A stretch of 64,000 bases of DNA, from positions 10,259 through 74,258 of the forward strand of contig CAZTND010000001.1 in the NCBI GenBank assembly GCA_964615285.1, read 5' to 3'. A model generated the notes under the pieces. The model had not been told where the DNA came from. It made no database searches and worked only from the letters and a program-made list of their open reading frames with translations. The DNA is from RGIG4074 sp964615285. Lineage in GTDB: Bacteria; Bacillota; Clostridia; Christensenellales; Borkfalkiaceae. Made by a program: the position numbers and the translations under genes. Each line of letters begins with the position of its first letter. The stretch's first letter is position 1. Below, piece after piece: positions 29,838 through 37,943 of this stretch.

Positions 29838-30799
29838 ATCCGATCTTCATCCACCCGTTCAACGCGGGCATGCCCGCCTTCTTCCTTGTTTTCCAAAACC
29901 GAAAGCACTCTTTGGAAATGGTCGGGCAGCGGCGCCTCGAAAGTCATCTCTTCCCCCGTCCGGGGATGCCGCAGAACGAGTTTGCAGGCATGCAGCAGCT
30001 GTCCCTTCAGCCCGAATTTATTCTTTTTATGACCATACACGGGATCGCCCACGACGGGGTGGGAGATGTACTGCGCGTGCACGCGTATCTGATGCGTTCT
30101 GCCGGTGTGCAGGGAAAATTCACAGAGCGTATACCCGCTTTGCATGAAACGCCTGACGACGCGATAATCGGTGCGCGCGCCCCTTCCCTTTCCCGCGGGC
30201 AGAACCGCCATTTTCAGGCGATCGGCGGGATTTCTGCCGATGTCTGTCGAAATGACGCCCTCATCCTGTTTTACGATGCCCTCCAACAGGGCAAGATAGA
30301 CGCGGCGGCAAGTCTTGTCGGCGATCTGACGGGAAAGCGCGACGTGCGCCGCGTCGTTTTTGGCGACGACCAATAGCCCCGACGTGTCTTTGTCGATGCG
30401 GTGCACGATGCCGGGGCGGATGACCCCGTTGATGCCGCTGAGAGAATCGAGATGATAGAGGAGCGCATTGACGAGCGTCCCCGACGGATTGCCGTTGCCC
30501 GGATGCACGGTCATGCCCTGCGCCTTGTTGATGACGGCAATGTCTTCATCCTGGTAGACAATATCGACGGGCAGATCTTCCGGCGCCGCCGCAAGGGACA
30601 CGGGTTCGGGACGGGAAAACAGGATCTCCGCCCCTTTCGGCACGGGGTCGCCCGCCTTGGCTTTTTTGCCGTTGACGAGGACATGCCCCCCGTCGATCAA
30701 TTTTTTAATGGCGGAACGGGTCATGTCCTCGCAGTTCTCCGCCAAAAACACGTCCAGCCGCTTGCACGGCTCTTCCGCCGCGAAAAAAAGGTCGCGCAT
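29834..30799 (-). CDS. rluD: Large-subunit rRNA pseudouridine synthase RluD family
   Basis: A 321-residue RluA/RluD-family enzyme. An S4 RNA-binding domain (about 12-75, RSAIKKLIDGGHVLVNGKKAK) precedes the catalytic domain with HRIDKDTSGLLVVAK, whose Asp is the nucleophile, and TGRTHQIRVH. The ATG at 30799 shares one base with the lspA stop (TGATG), the usual lspA-rluD pairing. The frame is open further upstream, but that part is the lspA antiframe. Confidence 0.93.
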   Translation of the reverse strand: MRDLFFAAEEPCKRLDVFLAENCEDMTRSAIKKLIDGGHVLVNGKKAKAGDPVPKGAEILFSRPEPVSLAAAPEDLPVDIVYQDEDIAVINKAQGMTVHPGNGNPSGTLVNALLYHLDSLSGINGVIRPGIVHRIDKDTSGLLVVAKNDAAHVALSRQIADKTCRRVYLALLEGIVKQDEGVISTDIGRNPADRLKMAVLPAGKGRGARTDYRVVRRFMQSGYTLCEFSLHTGRTHQIRVHAQYISHPVVGDPVYGHKKNKFGLKGQLLHACKLVLRHPRTGEEMTFEAPLPDHFQRVLSVLENKEEGGHARVERVDEDRI

Positions 30800-31467
30800 C
30801 ACCGTTCCCGCTCTTCCGTATCTTCGCTTTTGCGTTTCGCCTCGCTCCTCTTTTTTCTCCCGATGAGCGGGAAGAGGGATTCCTCCCCCACGAAGAGGAT
30901 GCAAAACACCAGCAAAACGAGCCCGACCGTCGAAAAGTAATCGGCAAAATTGCATACCCCGAAGCCGATGCTGCTGATATCCATGAAGTCGCGCACGCCC
31001 TCCGCGACGAATACGCGATCCAGAAAGTTGCCGAACGCCCCCGACGCCGCCAGGCAGAGGCAAAAGCGGTGGAGATTGAACACCTTCGGCAGGCGCCAGG
31101 CAATGACCAAAAAGAGCACCACGATGACGAGCGTCGCCCAGGTGACGATTTCCATGAACACGGGATTGTCCGAAAACATTCCGAACGCCATGCCCGTGTT
31201 GTAGGTCAGCTCAAGTTCCATGAAGCCCGGGATGAGTTCGAAGAAGTCATTCCCGAGAACGCGGAAATAGATCTCCGCCCATGCCTTGGTCACCAGGTCG
31301 ATGAATATCCCCGCAAAAAAGACGATCAGGCAAATCAGAAAGAAACGGTTGTCCCGCCGCAGAACGCCGTTTTCATCGTAATATTTCGAGCTGCCGGAAG
31401 CCGCCGGGTGTTCCGCTCCCTTCTCTTTCTTCCCGGGCGCAGGGTCCCGCCGTTCATTCTTCGCCAT
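30799..31467 (-). CDS. lspA: Lipoprotein signal peptidase LspA
   Basis: A 222-residue membrane aspartyl protease that removes signal peptides from lipidated prolipoproteins after Lgt. The two catalytic Asp residues lie in SGAFGNFLDRV and VCNFADYF. There are four membrane helices. Typical LspA has ~160 residues; here a hydrophilic N-terminal stretch of ~40 residues (Lys/Glu/Pro/Ser-rich) and a basic C-terminal tail are added. The start overlaps the upstream coiled-coil gene by 14 bases. Confidence 0.94.
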   Translation of the reverse strand: MAKNERRDPAPGKKEKGAEHPAASGSSKYYDENGVLRRDNRFFLICLIVFFAGIFIDLVTKAWAEIYFRVLGNDFFELIPGFMELELTYNTGMAFGMFSDNPVFMEIVTWATLVIVVLFLVIAWRLPKVFNLHRFCLCLAASGAFGNFLDRVFVAEGVRDFMDISSIGFGVCNFADYFSTVGLVLLVFCILFVGEESLFPLIGRKKRSEAKRKSEDTEERER

Positions 31468-31936
31468 CGTCCATCAACCCCAATTCTTTACAGATATTTT
31501 CCAATTTCAAATCCGCGTCGGGATAGAGTATCTTATTCATATCCAGCTCGCCCTCTCCGCCCGTCTCCAACGCCTCGTCGAGTTTGCTTATATACGCATC
31601 GAAGTTCTTGACGTCCTCTTCGTCCGGATATTTTTCGGCGAGAGCGGCGGCAAGGCTGCGGCAGCGCTCTGCCAGGCGGTATATCCCCTCGCGGCGGGCA
31701 AGCGCATAGGCATCGGCCGAATTCCGGATCTCCTGCCCCGTCTTTTCCGCCGTGATGATCGCGTCCGCCACGCGGTCGCGGTCCTTTTCCAACAGGGAAA
31801 GGCGGGCGGAAAGCTCCCGGTTCTCTGCCGTCAGGTCGACGATGCGCTTGCGCAGACCGGAAAGAGCGTTCTCGTACTCCTCTTCCACGCGCGCCACGAT
31901 TTTTTTCACTTTGTCCGCGGTATAGATCTTAAACAT
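31454..31936 (-). CDS. DivIVA-like coiled-coil protein
   Basis: A 160-residue soluble protein, largely helical. Residues 1-75 form a continuous coiled coil with heptad Leu/Ile positions, then an Ala-rich helix (about 80-105) and an acidic end. It resembles DivIVA/GpsB-like cell-pole or division proteins but lacks a clear DivIVA N-terminal motif, so the name is tentative. It overlaps pncB by eight bases and lspA by 14, so it is translated as part of the lgt-pncB-lspA operon. Confidence 0.6.
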   Translation of the reverse strand: MFKIYTADKVKKIVARVEEEYENALSGLRKRIVDLTAENRELSARLSLLEKDRDRVADAIITAEKTGQEIRNSADAYALARREGIYRLAERCRSLAAALAEKYPDEEDVKNFDAYISKLDEALETGGEGELDMNKILYPDADLKLENICKELGLMDDGEE

Positions 31937-33371
31937 TGCCCTTCGATCCCCTCACTTCCTCCAGAAGGCGGTCTTTCAGCGCCAGAAGTTCTTCGCTCAG
32001 GTCCACTTTATAGAGATGCGGCAGCGCGTTGCGGGTATATTCCTCCCAGAACGCGGCCGTCTGTTCCCGCGCATAGGCGGCGACTTCTTTGAGCGGCGGG
32101 AATCCGCAGACCCGCCTGCCGTTCTCGATAACGGGCACGAGCAGCGGGCGCAGGGAATAATTTTCCACCGTCATCGTCTTCCAGCGGTCGACGGGATGGC
32201 GGATGGTGAGCGGCTTGTCCGCATCGAACGATTCACTGCGGAGCGCAATGAGGTCGGCGACCGCCTTGCCGCTTGCATTGTCCGTAATGCGGTAGACCTG
32301 CTTGAACCCGGGATTGGTGATCTTGGCGGTGTTGTCCGAGATCTTGATCTTGGGGATCTCCCGTTCCCCTTCATAGACCGCCGCCAGCTTATACACCCCG
32401 CCGAGAGCAGGCATGTCCTCGCTGGTGATGAGCTTGGTGCCAACGCCCCACACGTCGATCTTCGCGCCCTGCGATTTCAGGGATTCGATGGAATTTTCGT
32501 CGAGATCGCCCGAGGCGCAGATGATCGTATCTTCAAACCCCGCCGCATCCAACATTTTGCGCGCTTTTTTGGAAAGATATGCCAGGTCACCGCTGTCCAG
32601 GCGGATGCCCTTGGGCGCATATCCCTTCTCTTTGAGATAGCGGAAGGTTTTGACGGCGTTGGGAACGCCGCTGCGGAGGGTGTCGTAGGTGTCCACGAGC
32701 AACAGGCAATTGTCGGGGAAGGCGTCGGCATACGCCTTGAACGCCTCGAACTCGGAGGGGAAATTCATGATCCAGCTGTGCGCCATGGTGCCCGAGAGCG
32801 GAATGGAGAACATTTCCCCCGCCAGCACGTCGGACGTGGAACTGCAGCCGCCGATGACAGCGGCGCGGGCGCCGTAGATGCCCGCGTCCGGCCCCTGGGC
32901 GCGGCGCAGGCCGAATTCCATGACGCTGTCCCCCTGCGCGGCGCGGCAGATCTTGGCGGCCTTGGTGGCGATGAGCGTCTGGTGGTTGATGATGTTCAGA
33001 AGGGCCGTTTCCAGAAACTGCGCCTGCACGACGGGCGCGCGCACCGTCAGGATGGGTTCGCCGGGAAAGACCGGTTCCCCCTCTTTGACGGCATAGATGT
33101 CCCCCGTGAAGCGCATGTTTTTGAGATAGGACAAAAATGCCTCGTCAAAGAGCCCCAGGCTTTTGAGATAGGCGAGATCGTCCGCCGTAAAATGGATATT
33201 CTCCACATATTCGATCGCCTGCTGCAAACCCGCGGCGAGGGAATACGTGATGAGCTCGTTCTGCCGGAAAAAGATGTCAAACACCGCCCGCTGTTCGTGC
33301 CGGCCCTGTTTGAAAAAGCCGTACCCCATGGTCAGTTCGTAAAGATCGGTCAGCAATGTCAGATTTCGCAT
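31929..33371 (-). CDS. pncB: Nicotinate phosphoribosyltransferase
   Basis: A 480-residue enzyme of NAD salvage that joins nicotinate to PRPP. LLTDLYELTMGYGFFK at the start, EFGLRRAQGPDAG, the GTMAHSWIMNFPSE segment with the phosphorylated histidine, RLDSGDL and VWGVGTKL are family motifs. GGAGGAG precedes the ATG. It lies 24 bases after lgt. Confidence 0.95.
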   Translation of the reverse strand: MRNLTLLTDLYELTMGYGFFKQGRHEQRAVFDIFFRQNELITYSLAAGLQQAIEYVENIHFTADDLAYLKSLGLFDEAFLSYLKNMRFTGDIYAVKEGEPVFPGEPILTVRAPVVQAQFLETALLNIINHQTLIATKAAKICRAAQGDSVMEFGLRRAQGPDAGIYGARAAVIGGCSSTSDVLAGEMFSIPLSGTMAHSWIMNFPSEFEAFKAYADAFPDNCLLLVDTYDTLRSGVPNAVKTFRYLKEKGYAPKGIRLDSGDLAYLSKKARKMLDAAGFEDTIICASGDLDENSIESLKSQGAKIDVWGVGTKLITSEDMPALGGVYKLAAVYEGEREIPKIKISDNTAKITNPGFKQVYRITDNASGKAVADLIALRSESFDADKPLTIRHPVDRWKTMTVENYSLRPLLVPVIENGRRVCGFPPLKEVAAYAREQTAAFWEEYTRNALPHLYKVDLSEELLALKDRLLEEVRGSKGNV

Positions 33372-33395
33372 GATTCTTCTCCTCCGTTCGTCGCA

Positions 33396-34400
33396 CTACC
33401 GTTTTTCCGCCGCCTTTTCCGGGCGGTTTTTTCCGCTGTCCCCTGTCGCGTCCGGCTGCTCCCGGTCGCGCAGCCGCGTGGCATAATTGATGAAAGTATA
33501 CAGAGGAGCGTCGCCCTTGCCGGCGGGGACAAAACGGCTGACGATATAGGGATCTCCGTGCGCCGAGCCGAAAAACCTTCCCTCTTTTTTCTTGTTACAG
33601 ATCAGCGCCGCCGCGATGACGACGATGCCGAGCGCAATGAGCGCGTACGCCGCCACCAGGGAAGAATTGATCTCGACCCCGCCCCCGTACTGATAGGAGG
33701 GATCGCGCAGCGGCTCCATGACGGAGCGCACCAGGCCGTAAAAGAAGAAGAACAACCCCGTGAGAATGCCGTTCGGCTTTTTGACCACGTTCCAGGCGAT
33801 GAGGAAGAGGACGATGAACCAGACGAAATTGATGACGCTTTCATAGAAGAAAAAGGCATAATGCCACTGCCCGTCGTTCTCGATGAATACAGAGATCGGG
33901 AAGAACTGCAGGGAAGGGTTTTCCACCACGCCGCCATACACTTCCTGATTGAAATAATTGCCCCAGCGGCCGATGGCCTGCGCCAGCGCGAACGCGGGCA
34001 CGATGCAGTCGGTGATGCGGAAAAAATTCCATTTTTTGAAAAAGCAGAGCACGATGGCGCCGATGGCGCCGCCCGATATGCCGCCCATGATGGAGAGCCC
34101 GCCGCTGCGGATGGAATCGAAATCGAACCATTTTTCGGGCGGCATCCCCTCGCTGATGCAGGAATAGAGCCGCGCGCCGACGATGGCGCAGGGCACGCAT
34201 ACGATGAAACAGATGAGCACGACGTCCATGGAGATGTTCCGGCGATGCATCAGAAGGGCGGTAAAAAAGGTCGCCGTCAAAATGCCCATAACGATGCAGA
34301 CGGCGTAATAATAAATTTCGACGTCCCCCCAGAACGTGGGAATCGTGAAGGAATTGTAGACGGGCGTTTCATACGCCAAAAGATTGCTCAGACCGTTCAT
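33396..34400 (-). CDS. lgt: Prolipoprotein diacylglyceryl transferase Lgt
   Basis: A 334-residue membrane enzyme that attaches diacylglycerol to the lipobox cysteine, one step before LspA in the same operon. The motifs SGGLSIMGGISGG and GRWGNYFNQEVYGG are clear, with seven membrane helices. The ATG at 34400 has AAGGAG four bases upstream. A C-terminal hydrophilic tail of about 60 residues exceeds the usual length. Confidence 0.95.
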   Translation of the reverse strand: MNGLSNLLAYETPVYNSFTIPTFWGDVEIYYYAVCIVMGILTATFFTALLMHRRNISMDVVLICFIVCVPCAIVGARLYSCISEGMPPEKWFDFDSIRSGGLSIMGGISGGAIGAIVLCFFKKWNFFRITDCIVPAFALAQAIGRWGNYFNQEVYGGVVENPSLQFFPISVFIENDGQWHYAFFFYESVINFVWFIVLFLIAWNVVKKPNGILTGLFFFFYGLVRSVMEPLRDPSYQYGGGVEINSSLVAAYALIALGIVVIAAALICNKKKEGRFFGSAHGDPYIVSRFVPAGKGDAPLYTFINYATRLRDREQPDATGDSGKNRPEKAAEKR

Positions 34401-34510
34401 AAGACTCCTTGCCGTCGTCCGCATGTTTCTGCGGGCGGAGGGACGGGCCGACGGCGGAAGAACAAAGCTGCCCCGCCTTTTCCCGCACGCCCCGATACGG
34501 TACGAGTTTC

Positions 34511-34539
34511 ATTATAGCAGAAAAACGCCCTGCCGTCAA
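34511..34539 (-). promoter_or_regulatory. Promoter of the lgt operon, embedded in a terminator
   Basis: On the minus strand TTGACG (34534-34539) and TATAAT (34511-34516) are 17 bases apart. The -35 lies in the loop and arm of the folT terminator hairpin. Confidence 0.75.
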
Positions 34540-34560
34540 GGCGGCAAGGGCGGTTTTTTC
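34520..34560. terminator. folT terminator, bidirectional
   Basis: AAAACGCCCTGCCG and CGGCAAGGGCGGTTTT form an imperfect strong stem with T runs on both sides. It ends folT on the minus strand. Confidence 0.8.
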
Positions 34561-34578
34561 ATTTCTTTTTCGTATACC

Positions 34579-35187
34579 TCATTCGATGCGGAAGCGCAGA
34601 GGCCTGACGGAATTGAGCACGGGGATCAGGAGAAAGACCGAAATATAATTGGCCGCACTGACCGCCGTGGAGAAGGCAAGTTTGCCCGCAAGATAGGCGC
34701 CGAAAGCCGTGGTATACTCTCTGCCGGCGTATACGACATATTTCACATAGAGATAATTGGAGTACGCACCCAGGGAGCAGGTGACGAGAAGATACATCGA
34801 CAGAACGGAAATCAGCGCTTTGACATACACGCCGCCGCGGAACGAAAAACGGAGATTGTTCATGACCATGCCCGGAATGAATGCCAAAAGTCCCGAACAT
34901 ATGCCCGTCAGCGGCCAGTAGACGCCGCCCCCCGCGGGAAGCAGAAACGCGACGATGTCGCCGAAAAAACAGACCGCAAAACCCATCAGGGGACCGAAAA
35001 TCGCGCCCGTAAAAAAGGCGACGACATAAGTGAAAGAAATTTTCAGGCTGGCCGTCACGTCGACGGACAGTATGTTCGCCGCAACCGCCAAGGCAATAAA
35101 TACGCCGAGATACGCCGTCTTTTTACCGACGGAGAGTTCCAGAAAATACTTGGAAAAAAACGTGCGCTTTACCCTTTCGAGAAACAT
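34579..35187 (-). CDS. folT: Folate-type ECF transporter S component
   Basis: A 202-residue membrane protein with about six helices and the S-component pattern ALAVAANILSV, ISFTYVVAFFTGAIFGPLMGFAVCFFGDI and GGGVYWPLTGICSGLLAFIPG. S components capture a vitamin and hand it to shared EcfA/EcfT modules. The folate assignment rests on family resemblance plus the tetrahydrofolate riboswitch in its leader. The ATG at 35187 has GGAGGT six bases upstream. No EcfA/T genes are adjacent; the ecf genes at 51-53 kb have their own S component. Confidence 0.85.
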   Translation of the reverse strand: MFLERVKRTFFSKYFLELSVGKKTAYLGVFIALAVAANILSVDVTASLKISFTYVVAFFTGAIFGPLMGFAVCFFGDIVAFLLPAGGGVYWPLTGICSGLLAFIPGMVMNNLRFSFRGGVYVKALISVLSMYLLVTCSLGAYSNYLYVKYVVYAGREYTTAFGAYLAGKLAFSTAVSAANYISVFLLIPVLNSVRPLRFRIE

Positions 35188-35193
35188 AAAAAA

Positions 35194-35216
35194 ACCTCCG
35201 ATAAAATTCAAGAGGT
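35194..35216 (-). promoter_or_regulatory. Possible Shine-Dalgarno-hiding hairpin of folT
   Basis: ACCTC (sense strand; plus-strand 35212-35216) can pair with GAGGT of the folT ribosome binding site (35194-35198). This gives a possible translational output for the upstream riboswitch. Confidence 0.45.
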
Positions 35217-35249
35217 CCGAAAATAATGTGCCTTGCGGCTGAAAATTTT

Positions 35250-35366
35250 ATTGACGGACGCACCGACCGCACCGCAGGAAAGCATGATTTTGGATTTTCT
35301 TCCCTTTCGTCCATTGACAACGTCCCGTCCAATGGCACTTGACGCGCTGCCGGTTACTTCGAATTT
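35250..35366 (-). promoter_or_regulatory. Tetrahydrofolate (THF) riboswitch
   Basis: The leader contains GCGTCAAGTG, then GGGACGTTGTC, then ACGAAAGG, in the order and spacing of the class I THF aptamer. The arms GTGCCATTG and CAATGGAC form the central stem. ACCGGC upstream pairs with GTCGGT downstream, and the conserved GCGGTG lies between. An extra hairpin stands in place of a small loop. It begins a few bases after the promoter. The match is by eye to remembered examples. Confidence 0.75.
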
Positions 35367-35373
35367 CAATGGA

Positions 35374-35403
35374 ATTATAGCACGCGGCGGCCCCCTTTGG
35401 CAA
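35374..35403 (-). promoter_or_regulatory. Promoter of folT
   Basis: On the minus strand TTGCCA (35398-35403) and TATAAT (35374-35379) are 18 bases apart. Confidence 0.75.
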
Positions 35404-35457
35404 GCGAATGCATATGCTTTTCCGCATAAATTTTTTCCGGTTGCAGAAGATAGGCGT

Positions 35458-36147
35458 ATGGGACTTATTTTTATCCGCACCGCGATCATCTACGTTGCGC
35501 TTCTCCTCATCATGCGGCTGATGGGAAAACGGCAGATCGGGGAAATGCAGCCCTTCGAACTCGTGATCACCCTCCTGATCTCCGAACTTGCCTGCATCCC
35601 CATGGCAGACACGTCCATCCCCCTGCTGTACGGCGTCGTGTCCATCGTCACCATCTATTTCCTGCATCAGATCGTCTGCCTCATCGACCTGTACTGCGCG
35701 CCCCTCAAATACATCGTCAGCGGCAAGCCGAGCGTGGTGGTCAACAAGGACGGCATCGACGAATACCAGCTGCGCAAGAACCGGCTGGACGTATCCGACC
35801 TGATGGAGTCGCTGCGGACGGCGGGCTATTTTTCCCTCTCCGCCGTGGAATACGCCCTGTACGAAGCCAACGGCTCCTTTTCCGCCCTTCCCAGAGCGGG
35901 ATACGAAGAGGAACAGACCAGCCTGCCACTCCTGGTCGCCGACGAGGGAAAATACAATCAGAAAAACATAGAACTTTCGGGCATGCCCCCTTCCTTTTTT
36001 GAAGACATCCTAAAAAAACAGGGCGTTAAAAAAGTCAAAAACGTGCTGGCGATGACGCTGGACGGGACGGGAAAAGTTTATTTGCAGGAAAAAGGAAAAA
36101 AGCGGAAGATTTTCACCGTGCCCCTGCCGGAGGGAAAACGATGGTAA
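35458..36147 (+). CDS. YetF/YcaP-type DUF421 membrane protein
   Basis: A 229-residue protein with three N-terminal membrane helices (1-80) and a C-terminal alpha/beta DUF421 domain containing GKPSVVVNKDGID and RAGYEEEQTSLPLLV-like elements. The motif RLMGKRQIGEMQPFELVITLLIS is diagnostic for YetF proteins, whose roles in spore-formers are poorly known. The start ATG at 35458 has only a weak binding site. It overlaps the next gene by seven bases. Confidence 0.88.
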   Translation: MGLIFIRTAIIYVALLLIMRLMGKRQIGEMQPFELVITLLISELACIPMADTSIPLLYGVVSIVTIYFLHQIVCLIDLYCAPLKYIVSGKPSVVVNKDGIDEYQLRKNRLDVSDLMESLRTAGYFSLSAVEYALYEANGSFSALPRAGYEEEQTSLPLLVADEGKYNQKNIELSGMPPSFFEDILKKQGVKKVKNVLAMTLDGTGKVYLQEKGKKRKIFTVPLPEGKRW

Positions 36148-36518
36148 AGACCATTCTGAGCATCCTCATTTCCCTGCTGCTCATTGCGGGCGTGTCCGTG
36201 TACGAGACCTGGTATGTGGAGGATACCTTTTCCGAATTTTCCGAACAGATCGAAACGCTGTACGAAAAGACGGAAGCGGAGACCGCCGCGCGCGCGGACG
36301 CGGAGGCCGTGCGCATCTCGTGGAACGAAAAGAAAAAAGCCCTGCACGTCTGGGTGCCGCACAACGATATTTCTTACATCGACTACTGGCTGAGCGAGGG
36401 GCTCAGCCTGATAGAGACCGGGCAATACGGCGACGCGCTCGGAAAGCTGGAAGTCCTGCGCGAGATCTGCCGCAACATCCCCGCCGCCTGGGCGTTCTCC
36501 TTTGAAAATATTTTCTGA
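36141..36518 (+). CDS. DUF4363-family protein
   Basis: A 125-residue protein with an N-terminal membrane anchor (about 4-20) and a helical outside domain with WxxxKxxLxxxVPHNDIxxID, the DUF4363 pattern. DUF4363 genes commonly follow yetF in Clostridia, and the overlap here supports a joint function. No biochemical role is known to me. Confidence 0.8.
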   Translation: MVKTILSILISLLLIAGVSVYETWYVEDTFSEFSEQIETLYEKTEAETAARADAEAVRISWNEKKKALHVWVPHNDISYIDYWLSEGLSLIETGQYGDALGKLEVLREICRNIPAAWAFSFENIF

Positions 36519-36558
36519 AAACCACAAAAGAACGCGGGCATGCCCGCGATAAAAACAA

Positions 36559-36597
36559 AATATCCGCCGGCCGTGCCGACGGATATTCTGTTTTTTC
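36559..36597 (+). terminator. Terminator of yetF-DUF4363
   Basis: AATATCCG (36559-36566) pairs with CGGATATT (36580-36587), with CGGC/GCCG inside, followed by TTTTTTCTT. Confidence 0.85.
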
Positions 36598-36616
36598 TTC
36601 CCTTCGTGCACCCTTT

Positions 36617-36671
36617 CAAAGAGCGGCAAAGGGATTTACAGCCATCGCGCGGAGCCGTCAGTCCTCGGCTC
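36617..36671. repeat. 55-bp direct repeat, left of the gap
   Basis: Identical over 55 bases to 36772-36826. It touches the N run directly, which points to a scaffold join across overlapping contig ends. Confidence 0.95.
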
Positions 36672-36771
36672 NNNNNNNNNNNNNNNNNNNNNNNNNNNNN
36701 NNNNNNNNNNNNNNNNNNNNNNNNNNNNNNNNNNNNNNNNNNNNNNNNNNNNNNNNNNNNNNNNNNNNNNN
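36672..36771. other. Assembly gap of 100 N
   Basis: Exactly 100 N, the conventional length for a gap of unknown size. The distance and even the adjacency of the two sides are uncertain. Confidence 0.99.
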
Positions 36772-36826
36772 CAAAGAGCGGCAAAGGGATTTACAGCCAT
36801 CGCGCGGAGCCGTCAGTCCTCGGCTC
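36772..36826. repeat. 55-bp direct repeat, right of the gap
   Basis: Exact copy of 36617-36671. It contains the end of the GH3 remnant frame, so the left copy is probably the same DNA assembled twice. Confidence 0.95.
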
Positions 36827-37721
36827 TCTCGTCGCCATGATATAGCGCGTCTCCACGTAGGCGTACAGGATATTCTTGGAAGAACGCTGCAGCGCCTTTA
36901 CCGCCGTGGCACCGGTATCGTCGTCGAGATCGCTCGCCTTGCCGCCCGGGAAGAGCTTGAGGTCGTTCCCGCTGCGGATGAACTCATCCTCATCCACGGC
37001 GTTATTGCCGCAATAGTAGTCGGAGATGACCATGCCTTCAAAACCCCATTCATTGCGGAGGACTTCGGTATTCATTGCATAGCTGCCGCTGGCGCGCACG
37101 CTGCCCACGCGGTTATACGCCGTCATGATCGCCTTGGTATCCCCCGGCTTTACGCAATATTCAAACGGTTTGAGGTAAATTTCGCGGAAAGCCTGTTCGG
37201 TGCACCAGGTATATTTGCCGCTCCGCTCGGGTTCGGTATCCGCCAGCGCAAAATGCTTGACGAAGGCATACAGTCCCTTTTCCTGCGCCCCCATGACGGT
37301 ATAGGAGACCATGATGCCGGAGATGTAAGGATCCTCGGAGTAATACTCGAAATTGCGCCCGGAGAAAGGTGAACGGTGGATGTCGCAGGCGGGGCCGTAC
37401 CAGCCGGAGATGCCCGCCGCCTCGGCTTCCACGCCCACGGCTTTGCCGAACTGATAGGCAGTTCCAGGTGGAGGCGATCAGTGTTTCACAGGGGTAATTG
37501 GTCGCATAGCCCGATTCCATGGAGGACATTGCCGTGTTGAACCCGGAAGGGCCGTCGGCGTGCGCGCAAGCCGAGGGTCGCCATTGCCACGGTGACGGAA
37601 AAAATGACGCTTGCCATGACCGCGCGGACGACGGCTTCGTGCCTGCCGAAAAAGACGGCGAACAGGACAATGCCGATAAAATGACGCCGAAAATATGCAC
37701 ATCCAACAGATTGCCAAACAT
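36791..37721 (-). pseudogene. Frame-broken GH3 glycoside hydrolase remnant
   Basis: Pieces of a GH3 barrel lie in different frames. The part from 37438 to 36791 reads WYGPACDIHRSPFSGRNFEY, YAFVKHFALADTE, and GFEGMVISDYYCG with the nucleophile Asp. The part before it (DGPSGFNTAMSSMESG and ETLIASTWN) is in another frame, with a short deletion where it should join AYQFGKAVGVEAEA. Further upstream, a start at 37721 with AAGGGG leads into MFGNLLDVHIFGV, and a membrane helix continues in yet another frame. At least two frame breaks make it non-functional unless the assembly is wrong. It is related to the intact GH3 gene at 19-22 kb. Confidence 0.75.
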
Positions 37722-37873
37722 GATCCCCTTGCCTCCTGCCTTCAGTACACCATAAACGGGGACAAAATGCAAGACCCGTTTTGACAAACGACGAAATAAT
37801 GAGACAAACGACGGAAAACAGGGACATTTTTCGGCTTTTTCCCCTCGGGAGCGTGACGACAGGGCCCGCAAAA

Positions 37874-37896
37874 CAAAAAAAGAGCCCGACGGCTCT
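37874..37896 (-). terminator. tsaD terminator
   Basis: AGAGCC and GGCTCT with loop CGAC are followed on the minus strand by seven T bases. Confidence 0.85.
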
Positions 37897-37943
37897 CTTT
37901 CCTTGCACCCGCACGAATGCAGCGTATATTCACAATTATAATT

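Noticed and set aside
29858..29874. The palindrome GCGGGCATGCCCGC seen near 29860, 36535 and (as a variant) 22470 as a dispersed repeat element
   Set aside because: Short, GC-rich and self-complementary. One copy lies inside rluD coding sequence, so chance is likely. A genome-wide count would be needed.
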